Below the pieces are notes generated by a model. It had not been told where the DNA came from. It ran no database searches and worked only from the letters and a program-made list of their open reading frames with translations. This document shows positions 1-10,494 of a DNA stretch of 64,000 nucleotides, piece after piece. Source of the DNA: Drosophila miranda (taxonomy: Eukaryota > Arthropoda > Insecta > Diptera > Drosophilidae). The translations under genes and the position numbers were made by a program. How positions within the stretch are numbered: the stretch's first letter is position 1; each line of letters begins with the position of its first letter. Location of the stretch: positions 7,905,501 through 7,969,500 of the forward strand of contig NC_046676.1 in NCBI RefSeq assembly GCF_003369915.1, in the 5' to 3' direction.

Positions 1-1578
1 GCTGGGGTCCAACGTTAACTAGCTTTGGCAACCGATGACAACATCGTCGGCATCGGAGATACATACATGTCCCATCTACCTGGAGGCACTCGGAAGCGCC
101 ATAAAAGTGCCGTAATGAAATCATAAATTACGCACCAGCGGAAATACAGCCAAGAAAAAAAACACAAACAAAAAAACGCACAAAAATATAAATAAAAAAA
201 AAATAAATAACCATTCAGACAATGCGCGCGCCTGCCACAACGCGAAATGCATTAATATTGAAGCTGAAGCAGAAGTCGACGCTGGAGATGGAGATTTCGA
301 GGTGGAGATGAGGATGGGACTGGGATTGGGGCTGGGTCTCTCACAGCATACATACATATGTACAGACATATCCATAAGTATAACCGGAATCGGAATCGGA
401 ATAAGACTCGGATTGAACCGGCATAAGAAAAATGTTGACAAAAATGATTTTAATTGTTTGTAGCAAACGTTGACACCGCCAGCAACTGCGGCAGTGACAG
501 CTCGGGGATCGGCTTGGAATTTGTCCTTAACGGTTTCGGAGTCTGGAGATGAATCCAAGATTACCGATATACTACTATGTAGGTACATAATTTGTATGTA
601 GATACAAGCAGCCGAAACGGAGAAGGATTGTCAGCGCACATTGCCGGTCTTAAGCCAATTAATAACGACCATAAACATAAACTGTGATTAAAACGCAACA
701 GTTTGGGACACGGCCTGGCCACGGGCAGAGGGTAAAGAGTACCCAGCACCAAGTACCAAGTATCGATGATGCGTCACAGTCAGTGCACTCCAAAGGTCGT
801 ACGCTGAACCCACGGCTGGGAGCCAGACCAGCAGAGATGAAATGAAACGAGACCACAGACCAGAGACCAGAGACCAGGCCAGACCCGACCCGACCCAAAG
901 CAGTGCCAGATTGTTGTGTGAATCACGGCGCGTGCTGTTATTGTTACTTTTTGAATAATTTCGTTTGTTTTTGGGCTCTGTCGATTTCTACATACTATAT
1001 AGGGGGGGCATTCATAAAAGTCACAAATACTTAATAAATATTTAAATAAAATGTCTTTTTAATCAATTACAAGTTCGATTTGTGATGCCCGGGCGATTGT
1101 CACTTGATTTGCATGCTACGAGTATTTGCGATCAGATATCAGATCAGATCTTCACACCGCAGGGTGCTGCTGGTGTTATTTTATTATAAAAATCCGCACA
1201 TACAGACTATATCTATATGGAGAAATATGTATTTTTAATGGCCAGCACTGGCATTGACCTTGGATCACATTCTGTCCAAATCTCACACTTTCTTCGATAC
1301 GATGCGTCACTATCACATCACACGGCCAGGTAGGATCGGCTTTGATGGGCTCGGTTGGATGTTAATCTCCGCTGAATTCAAGTATTTACGATCCATATCC
1401 AATGTCAGAACAAGTTTGAGTGTGTTTTATTTCATTGACGAGGCATCTCTCCTCCGGAAAGTGTCGCACATAAATCTTTAATCTGCTTAAAACTAATTTC
1501 AAACAATTTGAGTCGGCTTAGAGAGCAGGAAGTATCAACACGGGCACTCCCCAAAAAGTGCCCCCGACTAGTAGGCGA
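1..1578. other. Non-coding flank, left end
   Basis: I see no supported gene here. Open frames are short, lack ATG starts or follow low-complexity sequence such as the GGGACTGGGATTGGGGCTGG stretch near 325-345. A TTTATT at 1426-1431 reads as AATAAA on the minus strand and could be the polyadenylation signal of the Ly6 gene to the right. A-rich runs lie near 150-210 and 1010-1060. Confidence 0.5.
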
Positions 1579-2064
1579 TCACATGTGTAATTTCCTATAG
1601 CTCCAGTACCAGATGAAGCCTATGAGGATCAGCGGCAGCATTCGGCCGTCAAGTGCGGGACTGCTCGATGCGTTGCACAAGTGTCCGCGGCAGTGGCAGA
1701 GCAGAACGGTGTTCCTGAAGTTCACCTTCTCCTCGATGCAGCCCTCTTCGTACGGCTCCTCCACGACGGACTTCTCCTCCCACGACTTGTTGACGAAGAC
1801 GTGTGTGGTGCTCAGTTGCTGGGCACATCCCCGCATCGTCTTGATCCACTGGTTTCCCTCCAGCAGGCTCATGGTGAATACGGTTTTCGAGCACATGGTT
1901 GAGTGGGGGCACTCTCCAATGTGTCCGAGGGGCTTTTGCGGGCCGCCGCACGTCTGATCCGCCTCGTTGCACTGGTAACACTTGAGAATCTCGCCGACTG
2001 CCACGCTTCCGATTAGGAAAACCACTGTTCCCACAGTCGGCCAGAGCTTGGTTCCGATGCCCAT
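1579..2064 (-). CDS. GPI-anchored Ly6/uPAR-type protein (CG8501-like)
   Basis: Predicted 161-residue secreted protein in one exon. I chose the ATG at 2064-2062 because a clear signal peptide follows it (hydrophobic TVGTVVFLIGSVAVG), whereas the longer upstream frame is charged and unlike a leader. The mature part opens with LKCYQCNEADQTC and ends its cysteine module with LLCHCRGHLCNAS, the usual first and last signatures of the three-finger Ly6 fold. A small-residue stretch (SSSPALDG) and a hydrophobic tail (LPLILIGFIWYW) follow, as expected for GPI attachment. Family members act at the cell surface, many in septate junctions or as ion-channel partners; the partner here cannot be read from sequence. 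Its place beside the Cpr49A genes suggests the orthologue of D. melanogaster CG8501, from memory. An additional upstream exon is possible. Confidence 0.8.
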   Translation of the reverse strand: MGIGTKLWPTVGTVVFLIGSVAVGEILKCYQCNEADQTCGGPQKPLGHIGECPHSTMCSKTVFTMSLLEGNQWIKTMRGCAQQLSTTHVFVNKSWEEKSVVEEPYEEGCIEEKVNFRNTVLLCHCRGHLCNASSSPALDGRMLPLILIGFIWYWSYRKLHM

Positions 2065-2250
2065 TATTTCCGGGGATAGAATACGAGTAACTCTGCTTCC
2101 GAAGTCGTTTGCGCTTGCGTTTCCGATACAAGCTTTGCGCTTCGAGGGCCCGAAGAGAACTGGAGGCACAGTGGGAAAGGAAAGTCTCGTATGTTTAAAA
2201 AAAGATAATTTATGAGTAATACGCACCCTTCTGGAGCAGTCACTGATCAA

Positions 2251-5200
2251 CTAAAGTTAATCTCAACCGACAAAAGTTTTATTTTTTTTGGAGGGCGTTC
2301 TCATATCACCGAGTGCTCTGCAGCATTACAATTGAAGTGAAATGAAATAAACATACTGGGTATGCATGAAATTTCATTGGATTATTCGAATAAACCTTGA
2401 GCAACTGCTTCCACTCCCCGTTCCTCTCTCTCCAAATGCTTCCAGATAACAGATGTTTCATTATGCACCGTTGTTTGCTTCTTTGTCTTTCTTTCGCTCT
2501 CTGTATTGGGAGGCGGACAGCTCTTATCAAGAATGCGATCGACGCCTCTTCTTTTGCCATTCCAATGCGTCGCAGATACGAATATGTATGTATTTGCGCT
2601 CATCGATTCCTATCGATTGTTTGAGCACTTTATCCCTTGGCCAAGCCCGGGGTTTACCAGTGGAATTTAATTGGATTATAATGACAGCATTGTTCAGTTC
2701 CATTCCCATTCCTGTTCCCGTTCCCGTTCCAGAGACTGCGCTCCCCACATATGATTTACGCGTATTTTCACCCCCTCTAAGTCGGCCTTTTGGACAGACA
2801 GCCTTTAGCATTTCGTGCAAAACAAATGAAATCTTTATAGGCTGGCATTGTATTTCTGTCCATAAATTACCCCCGACTTTGCGTGGGTTTTCACACACAC
2901 TGGGACTGTCAATGCGACTCCTCTCCTTTTTTATTTAGGTTTGATTTTTTCTCAATTTTTGTTGCTTATTTATCATTTGCTCTCTTTTTGGTTTAATTAG
3001 TATGTTCTGAGGCATCACGGGGCGGTATAAATCAAAATGGAATGTCTATAAATATTGGTGGATTCTGAAGCCAGTTTGGCCACCGAATGCCAGAATAGAT
3101 GGATGGTTTTTGGTAGCACACGGAGCATTCACATTTTAATCGATCCCATTAAATACAAACGATTTGTGCCATTAATTGCTGGCATTTGTTTCGCCCAACG
3201 AATTAATTTACAAAGCGCCATTTTGCTGTAGGTCCGAGGCAAAGCCACCCAAAAAAATCAGGCTTATTGACAAACTGCAATTGGAGCAGACTCCAGAACA
3301 ATGAAACAAATTACCAGCCACAATGAGGCGTAATTGGATACGAGTTGATGCCTCTTCAGTCTGGTATTCGTGATATGTGATATGTGGGATCTTCAACCTG
3401 ACACCTGGGACTGGGACTGGGACTGTGACTGGGACTACCTGCAGGAGGGACCCAAATTGCAAGCGAGTTCAAAGCTCCTCTCCTAAATTATTGATCAGTC
3501 CCCTTCGCATTGTCGGACCCCAGCAAAATAATCTAAAGGTGCTAAATAAAATACGCATTCATGTTTTGGGTGCCTTCAATTTTTACATCGCTCTTGTCGT
3601 TTGGACAAAAAGCGCATTAAATAAATTTATATAAAATGGAAAAATCGCATATAAATAAATTTCCAGCCCGACAAGTGCGAAGAAGAGAAATGTGTTTTTA
3701 TTTCACAATCGCCCCCGGTATGACATCATGCCAATGGAATCTCAATCTTGTATAAACTTCCCCAGAAATCTCTAGTTCCGCTGGCTGAGCCTCTTTCGAA
3801 TGGGTTAACGTTAACGCTGACCGCAGAACTGTCGTTAAATATTTTACTTTAGGCGCCGTCTGCTGGCAACTAAGTTGAGTTCAATTTACGAGTAAACGGC
3901 CATATCCTGCCAATTGTCAGCCTTAAGCGGTGATACTTTTCGGCACTCTCATAAATTTCCCCCCCCCCAAGGACGCTCCGCGGGCCATGTGGGGCAGAGG
4001 GGCAGTGGGGAGGTGCAGGCATGAACATGCAAGCGAACATTTTGTGAAATTAATTAATTGCATGCAAAACACCAAATTACGCGTTTCTGGCGACTCAGTG
4101 CCAGGGGCAGTCTTTCTTTATTTATCTCCAGCGAATAATTTAAAGTCCCGCCACAATTCCAGATCTCAAAGAGAGAAAGAGAGAGAGATAAAAGCTAACC
4201 TGTTGTTGCAGTTTTAATAGAATACATACACATTCCTGCAAGCGATCCATCGATCGTACGGAATCACTTATAAGTGAGTAATCCGTGATGATTCTACGTA
4301 GGTTCTACGACCTCATGATTCACGGCACCCAATCATCATTCACTTCCTTACCACGATCAGGTATTTGAAATATTTGCAAGGTTCAATCAAGTTAAGAGTT
4401 CAAGTCAAGACCCCAGCCTACGGAAACGAAACCTTGTCTGGCAGCAGGCGTGGGCGTGGTCGCTTTCGATTTCTGGAACCGCCTCAACATTCTAGAGTTG
4501 TCGGGCTATGGGATCTACAACGATGTTATGAATGGTATGACTGCCCAAATCAATGGGCTGACAAGGTGATTAATGAATATCGAACCTAAACCGTTGACCG
4601 ATCTCACAGCTCGATGGACTGACAGTTGTTGCTGTTGTTATAAATGCCTTTTAAGTAAGACAAACGAGCGTCTCATTTTTTATAATTATAATGCGTTTTA
4701 AATTTGATTTAAACGACACTAATTACCTTTGATCCTATTGGGTTTGGTTTGCCGAAAGTCCAGACAAACGGCAAAATGTCTGACAAATCGATCATCGATA
4801 AGTGATGCGGTTGAATGGCTTTCGAAGGAACAAAGCTGTTGAATGATAAGCACTAAGCTAATCAATGGAAAGGCGTTGAGTTGGATGTGTTAAGTGTTCA
4901 ATTGATAAATTATTCAATTGGTGGTATCCTGTGAAATCCTATCCTGTGTCGGTCATCGGTGGCATTCTGTCCAACATCTGGGACTGATGGCTTTGACACA
5001 GTTTGATCTCTATTCCGAAGTGGTCGTCTCCGTTTTGGTGGGGGCTGCAATGCATTGGGTCTCCGAAAGGTTAAAAGCGACCCGCTGTTGCCAATGCAAA
5101 CGAGTTGCTTAGTTAGTCGCCTACAGTATTTGATGACTTGTTAGTATGCAAAGAGCTTCTACTTATTGCCAGGCAGTGGCTGCTGAATCATCTGCCGCCG

Positions 5201-5365
5201 AATACGCTCGGGTTCAGTCCCGCCCATATTTAATCCAATTAAACGATGCCATCTGGCACATAAACCTCGGGTGTTATTAGCCAAACGGCTATCGGGCGTG
5301 GAGACCCAAACTAAAATGGCCAGCGAATGCATTGGGGTCGAATCAAACGTAATCAGGTAGTCGAC
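2251..5365. other. 3.1-kb intergenic region with simple repeats
   Basis: No complete gene is visible. Simple repeats lie at about 2697-2731 (TTCCCR units) and 3406-3436 (GGGACT units), and there is a poly-C run near 3959-3968. A short coding-like fragment at 4396-4569 is listed separately. The part just before 5366 is presumably promoter and leader of the rightward gene; I saw no TATA box there. Confidence 0.5.
4396..4569 (+). other. Coding-like fragment, no start, unknown origin
   Basis: One frame reads without a stop from a TAA at 4393-4395 to a TGA at 4567-4569. Its second half looks protein-like rather than random: AFDFWNRLNILELSG followed by YGIYNDVMNGMTAQINGLTR. A possible splice acceptor (CTGGCAGCAG) precedes this part. 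There is no ATG and I found no matching upstream exon, so it could be a stranded exon, a decayed gene or chance. I do not recognise the family. Confidence 0.25.
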
Positions 5366-6123
5366 ATGAAAACACGCTTAACGCTGCCATTGAGTGCTCT
5401 GGCGCTGCTCGGCCTGGCCATCACCTGCTCCTGGGGCCAGGAAAAATTGGAACCAAGGCCGCCCAAGCGGGGCCGGTACATTCCCGAGCTGCACGGAGCC
5501 ACGGGCTGGTATATGCCGGACGACAGCGGAAAGTACCGGCATGAGCACAATCCCTACGATGGCGGGTACGGGGACCGGGGACAGCCGTACTCCGCCGATC
5601 TGCGCAGCATCTTCCGAAAGGCCGAGGAGCAGCTGGCCGCCAGTGTACAGGAGGCCAACGAGAACTTCGCCCTGGGTCCCCGCGATCATCTGCGCTTCAT
5701 GATCGACTTCAACTACAACGGCACGGGCTGGCAGATCATCCAGTTCGAATGGGTGCGCGATGGCGACGAGACCCATCCGGATATGAAAAAATATAGCTAC
5801 GTTAACGAGAATAAGCTGTGGGAAACGGGGACGGAGAAGGCGACGGGAGTGGCGGAACAGCCCTATCACTACCAGCAACCCGATGAAGGCTCAGAGGTGA
5901 GCTGTGAGCCACCTGTGGAGGTAGGCGAGGAGCAGCAGCAGCAACAGCACGAGGTTCAGCCTCAAAGCAACATTAATTCCGAACAGGATGTAAGTCTATG
6001 TTATGTGGGTACACACTTTGTCCTACTAAAAGTTTGGTTCATTGACAGCCCGACAAGATTCATGAGACCATTAACGAAGTCCTGGAGTACATACAACAGC
6101 GTATCCTGCCCACTCTGCGGTAA
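5366..6123 (+). CDS. Secreted GRY/YDGGYG-rich protein, probably cuticle-associated
   Basis: Two exons, 5366-5989 and 6049-6123, joined by a 59-bp intron (GTAAGT...GACAG) in phase 0; 232 residues. The ATG at 5366 is followed by a signal peptide (LTLPLSALALLGLAITCSWG). The N-terminal third carries GRY and GWYMPDDSGKYRHEHNPYDGG, close in style to the [13 protein letters not shown] segment of the cuticle protein encoded next door. I find no R&R chitin-binding consensus. The middle part has an aromatic segment (FMIDFNYNGTGWQIIQFEW) and the C-terminal part is Gln/Glu-rich with a five-Gln run. AATAAA at 6159-6164 is the likely polyadenylation signal. It converges tail to tail with the Cpr49Ac-like gene, 163 bp apart. 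The role is inferred from neighbourhood and composition only. Confidence 0.75.
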
Positions 6124-6286
6124 AATGAATGATAAATGAAATGTATTGGAGTTGGTGAAATAAATGTAATGTGGAACCGGAATCGGTTTTAAAGCACTTA
6201 TTTTAGCTGTAATCCATAAACAAATCTTATGGCACATCGGTTTATTATCAAATCTTAGATTTCATTTCACACTTTCGATTCAATAT

Positions 6287-7235
6287 CTATTTCTTCTTCT
6301 TGGCATTTTCCTCCAGGTAGGCCAACAGCTTGGCCACATAGGGCGGCGGCGGTGGAGGTGTTGGGAGGTGAGCAGCACTGGGCACAAAACCATTGTCGTC
6401 GGCCGTGTAGTCCACGCGGTAGAGTATGCCATCGTCGCCAGTGTACTCGTAGAAGCCCTTCGAGCGCAGGCCATCATCCTCGGCCAGCTTCTCGATGCGT
6501 CCGCTCTCCTCGGCCAGAATGCCGTTCTCCGTCTCATAGCTAGGGGGAGAATCGGATTATCCCCGATTTTATTCTCTGCTGTAGTCTTGGTTCGAGTATA
6601 CTCACAGATAGTGGTAGCCATCTTGCTCGACATCATCTTCCAGTCGGATGATGGCCCAACCATTGCCGCCTTCGCCTGTGCCCCGTCCCTTGGGCAAATT
6701 GGCGGTCACATCGACGACTGCTGGCGGTGGAGGTATGGTGGGTCGCGGCTGGGGTTTTTTGGTGGCTCCTGCGCCTGCCGCACCAGCTGCCCCGCCGCCT
6801 GGTCGAGCCCCTGACCCTGCTCCTGCTCCTGCTCCTGCCCCAGCACGGCCTGCTCCACCGCCAGTATTCTTGTCGCCCACATAGCGGTTACGGTCTCCGG
6901 TATAAGCCCCGCCGGCACGATCGTCATGCTCATACTTGTTGTCCACGTGTATATAGCGGCCATCGCTGGCGCCGGAGTAGCGTCCGTCGTTTCCTCCGCG
7001 ATAGCGTCCGTCGTTGGCGCCCGTATAGCGTCCGTCGTTACCACCTTTATAGCGTCCGTCGCCAGCAGTCGCCCGCACCGCAGCTGGAGGAGGCCGATAC
7101 CTTCCGTCACTTTGGGCCAGGGCTCCAGCCAAGCAGGCCAGTAGTAGAGCAATCTGCAACAGGAAGTCCGTAAGAAACCCGACGTGGCATTCGATCCGAG
7201 TGAAGCACCCAACCTACCGTTATACGCAGCCACAT
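6287..7235 (-). CDS. Cpr49Ac: R&R cuticle protein, Cpr49Ac-like
   Basis: Three exons in transcript order 7235-7218, 7153-6606, 6539-6287; 272 residues. Exon 1 encodes only MWLRIT, completed by [14 protein letters not shown] to make the signal peptide, the split-leader arrangement typical of insect cuticle genes. Next come about six short repeats ending in DGRY (residues 20-75), then a Gly/Ala-rich stretch ([11 protein letters not shown]), a Pro-rich linker and a C-terminal chitin-binding R&R domain: [44 protein letters not shown]. The protein should be secreted by epidermis and bind chitin in the exoskeleton. A TATA-like TATAAAG lies about 45 bp above the ATG. The symbol rests on the DGRY-repeat architecture and position. 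Confidence 0.85.
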
Positions 7236-7278
7236 GGTTGAAGATGATCAATGAGAAGCTTTGGCCAGTGGTCCCCAG

Positions 7279-7285
7279 CTTTATA
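7279..7285 (-). promoter_or_regulatory. TATA box of the Cpr49Ac-like gene
   Basis: TATAAAG on the minus strand, 44-50 bp above the ATG at 7235. This implies a leader of only about 15-20 nt, common for cuticle genes. Confidence 0.5.
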
Positions 7286-7963
7286 TCTTTCGCTGGTACG
7301 CCGCACTACGCCCACATGGAGAAGAATCGAGCTCTATTCTGTAAGTGCCCACGGTCCGGCCTGGTCTGGTCTGGGCCAAGTGTGCGACTGTTGCTGTGCC
7401 TAATTGGCACCGATCCGACCGGTGGGGGACTTGATCAATTAAGCGTCGGGGTTTACGATGCGATTAGTTCGTAAATTGTTGGAAAGCAGTCGGCACAGTG
7501 GATGCCGCCACTTGATGCAGATTAATTGCAGTGATTTGATTCGCCATCTCCAAAGGCTGAACCAAACATTGTCATTTCTTTGGGGGGGTCACGTGGAGAT
7601 AATTTTGGACAGGCTACCAGCTAACAGTAGTTTCTCATTGAGATGCCTCCGAGTCTCGCCTGAAAGTATGCTGTGTGAATGTGTATGATAGCAATCCTCT
7701 GCAGGAGACTATTGAATCTAATGGAATGGCATACTTTCGGGATGGTATAAATTGTGGTTAGTACGCATTTAATTAAAAACTGGTAAGTACCAGCAACTAA
7801 TTGTTCTGCCCCTTATTCATTCAACTAAGTAACTGTTTTTAGTATACCAATAAAATCGTTCAAACAGTTTCATTTAAATCAATTTATTATCGTTTCCACG
7901 TTCGCTTGTTGTGTGTCCCGATTTATTGGTCACACAGGGGAATATGTAGGTGATCCACATTGT

Positions 7964-8587
7964 CTAGCCCCGTCGGTTGTTAAATCCACCAGACGGTTGC
8001 TCTTGAGGCGGCGGCGGCGCCGTGGCCAGGTAGGCGAGTGCCTTCTGGATCGCCGGGGGGATTGGTGGGGGCGTGGGCAGATGATCGCCCTGCGGCTGGA
8101 AGCCATTCTCATCAGCCAGATAGGTGATCCGAATGGGTATGCCCTCCGGGGAGGTGTAGGAGAAGAAGCCCTGCGCGACCTTTGCAAATGGCACACAAGA
8201 TGTAAATCAAAATTAGCTTGAGTTCATTTGGCAAATTAGCTGCCCGAGGGGCAGGTGCAGGTCTCCAGCAAATGCCAAGTTGTCTGGGCACGATTCACTG
8301 AGCTGAACTCACCTGTCCAGCATCGTCGGTGCCAGCGTTCTTCAGGTAGCCCTCCTCCTCGACATTGATGCCGTTGCCCGTCTCATAGGAGTACTTGTAG
8401 GACCCATCGAAGTTCACCTCCTGCTCCTGCCTGAGAATGGGTATGGGTTCTCCGGACGGTCCCTGTGGTCTTGCCTGGGCCAAGCTCATCAGCAAGGCTA
8501 CGACGATGAGTAGCTGCCGGCGGAACGGAACCAACTGAGTCTCCATTAAGCCAACAAAATCTGGTAGGAACTTACTCTGTATTGCAT
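7964..8587 (-). CDS. Cpr49Aa: R&R cuticle protein, Cpr49Aa-like
   Basis: Three exons, 8587-8576, 8513-8313, 8179-7964; 142 residues. I chose the four-codon first exon (MQYR, donor GTAAGT) because it gives a clean split signal peptide with [14 protein letters not shown]. The competing in-frame ATG at 8546 would read through the acceptor tract. The mature protein contains [18 protein letters not shown] and [20 protein letters not shown] followed by [16 protein letters not shown], a compact RR-1-type chitin-binding domain. AATAAA on the minus strand at 7922-7927 follows the stop. It is a structural protein of soft cuticle by family knowledge. The symbol is tentative because the Cpr49A paralogues are similar. 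Confidence 0.8.
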
Positions 8588-8682
8588 TTTGTATCCTCTG
8601 ATTTGTGATCTGATCCTTTGCGACCGTCTGCTGCGGCCTAGCTTCGTTTGGGTACTGTGGCCAGCATTGCCAGCCGTTTGCA

Positions 8683-8690
8683 TATTTATA
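8683..8690 (-). promoter_or_regulatory. TATA box of the Cpr49Aa-like gene
   Basis: TATAAATA on the minus strand, about 100 bp above the four-codon first exon. This would place transcription start near 8655 and supports the split-leader gene model. Confidence 0.6.
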
Positions 8691-8781
8691 CCCAAGCTCG
8701 ATTCAGTGGCTCCAGCTTGGGGACTCTCATTGTGGCCTGAACTTTACAGTTACCGCACACAGCCATAGAAGTATACAGAGG

Positions 8782-8817
8782 GCAGCGGCAGCAGCAGCGG
8801 CAGCAGCAGCGGCAGCA
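8782..8817. repeat. GCN (CAG/CGG) simple repeat
   Basis: About 12 triplets of the form GCAGCGGCAGCAGCAGCGG in non-coding sequence between the cuticle genes and the Thr-rich gene. Confidence 0.8.
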
Positions 8818-9436
8818 CTGAGGCAAAAGATTTGCAGCCCAAAGCTGGGCAAGTGTCTAGCATTTTGAAGGCGCACAGATCGGAAGCCTGGCCACTGATT
8901 GCATCTTCCCATAGCGCGCTCGTGAACCATCGCTCGCGTCCACCCACTACTACACATGCAAGGCCCCCGTCAAAGATGCCCCAACAGATTTGAAATTGTG
9001 TTTGCTGCTGCAATTTGTCGAATGACTCGTATACATGATGACCTGTCGATGCCTGTGTCGTCCAACATACAGTAGGGTATATGATGAATATATTTGGGAC
9101 AAAACTCGCTTACGATTCTTTTAAATTTGTTACACAGAATCCAAAGAATTCAAATCCATCTATGGCTGAGCCCACTGTACAGTGTCTGCATTCAGGGGGC
9201 GTTGGTGCTTCGATCATTTTGAGTCGTGTTGTACATGAAACCCGTCGTGGCCGGCTTGTGGCATTCATAACTCCTCATCCTCACGCTGCCGCAGACAAGG
9301 ACAGCACCATTAAATGCTTATATCAATTTGTCAGCTAATCATTAGACATTTAACCCATGGCGTGGCATTCAGAGTCCGATTTTCGATGATCATTATGATG
9401 TACACAACTATGACGGCCACCTGACCATGATAAAGT

Positions 9437-9486
9437 CTGGCTCATTGGCTCATTGGCTCACTGGCTCACTGGCTCACTGACTTACT
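9437..9486. repeat. 8-bp minisatellite, about six copies
   Basis: Tandem units of YTGGCTCA, the last copy diverged (CTGACTTA). The sequence from 8700 to 9815 otherwise holds no gene I can support. Confidence 0.8.
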
Positions 9487-9815
9487 GAACGGTGCGAGTG
9501 CTCGTACTGCTTGACCTTTGGCGGAGACAGATGCATCTCAATTTCTATCCCATGATTGGTCTTTACGAATGGCCGAAAGGCGTTTGGTTAGTGATGGGCC
9601 AGGCCCCACCACACTTGAGCAAATATCAGTTATCCCAGAGAGCTAAAGAACCGAACCGGAGATGCTACGCTCAGTGAAAGAACATCTTTTCGGCCATGGG
9701 GGAATAAGTATTCAAGTGTTGGATTGTGTTTGTTTGTTGGTTTTATTATTGTTTGGCTAATCAAATCATTGGCGTCCTACTAATCGGCGGGATCGGTGGT
9801 CGGAGTGGCAGGTCT

Positions 9816-10058
9816 CTATCCGGACTTCTTGTTGAACAGCAGCGACAAGAGCGCCTGCTTGAAGGGCTTGGCGGTTGTTGATGTGACCGTGACGGTGGGG
9901 GTGGTGTAAGTGGGTGACGTCGTGTAGGTGTAGGTGGTTGTCGATGTAGGCGTTGTCGGCGATGTCGGTGTTGTCGCACCTGTAGTTGTTGTCACCGTTT
10001 GGGCGCGGACCAGCGACAAGACAGCAGCGAAGACAGCGACGAATGCGAAGAACTTCAT
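9816..10058 (-). CDS. Small Thr-rich secreted (mucin/glue-like) protein
   Basis: Single-exon 80-residue protein. It has a strong signal peptide (MKFFAFVAVFAAVLSLVRAQ), then about 45 residues dominated by Thr and Pro (TTTTGATTPTSPTTPTSTTT, then TYTYTTSPTYTTP), and a short basic tail (FKQALLSLLFNKKSG). The composition predicts dense O-glycosylation, as in salivary glue proteins and peritrophic or cuticular mucins; which of these cannot be told. A TATA box lies about 100 bp above the ATG and a TTTATT (AATAAA on the minus strand) near 9742. No homology is claimed beyond composition. Confidence 0.75.
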   Translation of the reverse strand: MKFFAFVAVFAAVLSLVRAQTVTTTTGATTPTSPTTPTSTTTYTYTTSPTYTTPTVTVTSTTAKPFKQALLSLLFNKKSG

Positions 10059-10159
10059 ATTGTATTTTTTGTTTTGTTTTGGGCTTGGGGCTTGCTTGGT
10101 TGTGATGCTGCTGGAGGCTGCTCAACTCGAAGTGTGTCTATCTGTGGGCCAGGGCACAC

Positions 10160-10167
10160 TTTTTATA
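10160..10167 (-). promoter_or_regulatory. TATA box of the Thr-rich gene
   Basis: TATAAAAA on the minus strand, about 102 bp upstream of the ATG at 10058. It suggests a strong tissue-restricted promoter. Confidence 0.6.
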
Positions 10168-10340
10168 CGTGATCCAACCCCTTTCCTGCCAAGGGCCGAA
10201 TGCAACAGGTGTGTACGAGCGGGCCGGGCCTATGTTTGCGCAAATGTTTCCATTGTTCTTTGTTTGCTCTTCATTCCCCATCTCCGCTCCCGTGTTGTGT
10301 TAGTCTTGCGGCTGTCAAGTGTTGAAATGCATCATTTCTC

Positions 10341-10368
10341 CCACTTCCACTTCCACTTCCACTTCCAC
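10341..10368. repeat. (CCACTT)n simple repeat
   Basis: Between four and five copies of a CCACTT hexamer, in the gap between the Thr-rich gene and protease gene A. Confidence 0.8.
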
Positions 10369-10494
10369 ATTCCCCTTCCAATGCTAGTCGGCCTTTTTAA
10401 TGTTGAGCAAGTGAATGTCTGGGCCCACACTCATGGTACCTTTACTTTTACTTATACAAGATCTCCTTAATCTGGCGCTTAAATTAATACATTC

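Noticed and set aside
8513-8546. ATG at 8546 as the start of the Cpr49Aa-like protein
   Set aside because: It would translate a pyrimidine tract that looks like an intron end; the four-codon first exon with GTAAGT donor gives a standard cuticle-gene leader and fits the TATA spacing.
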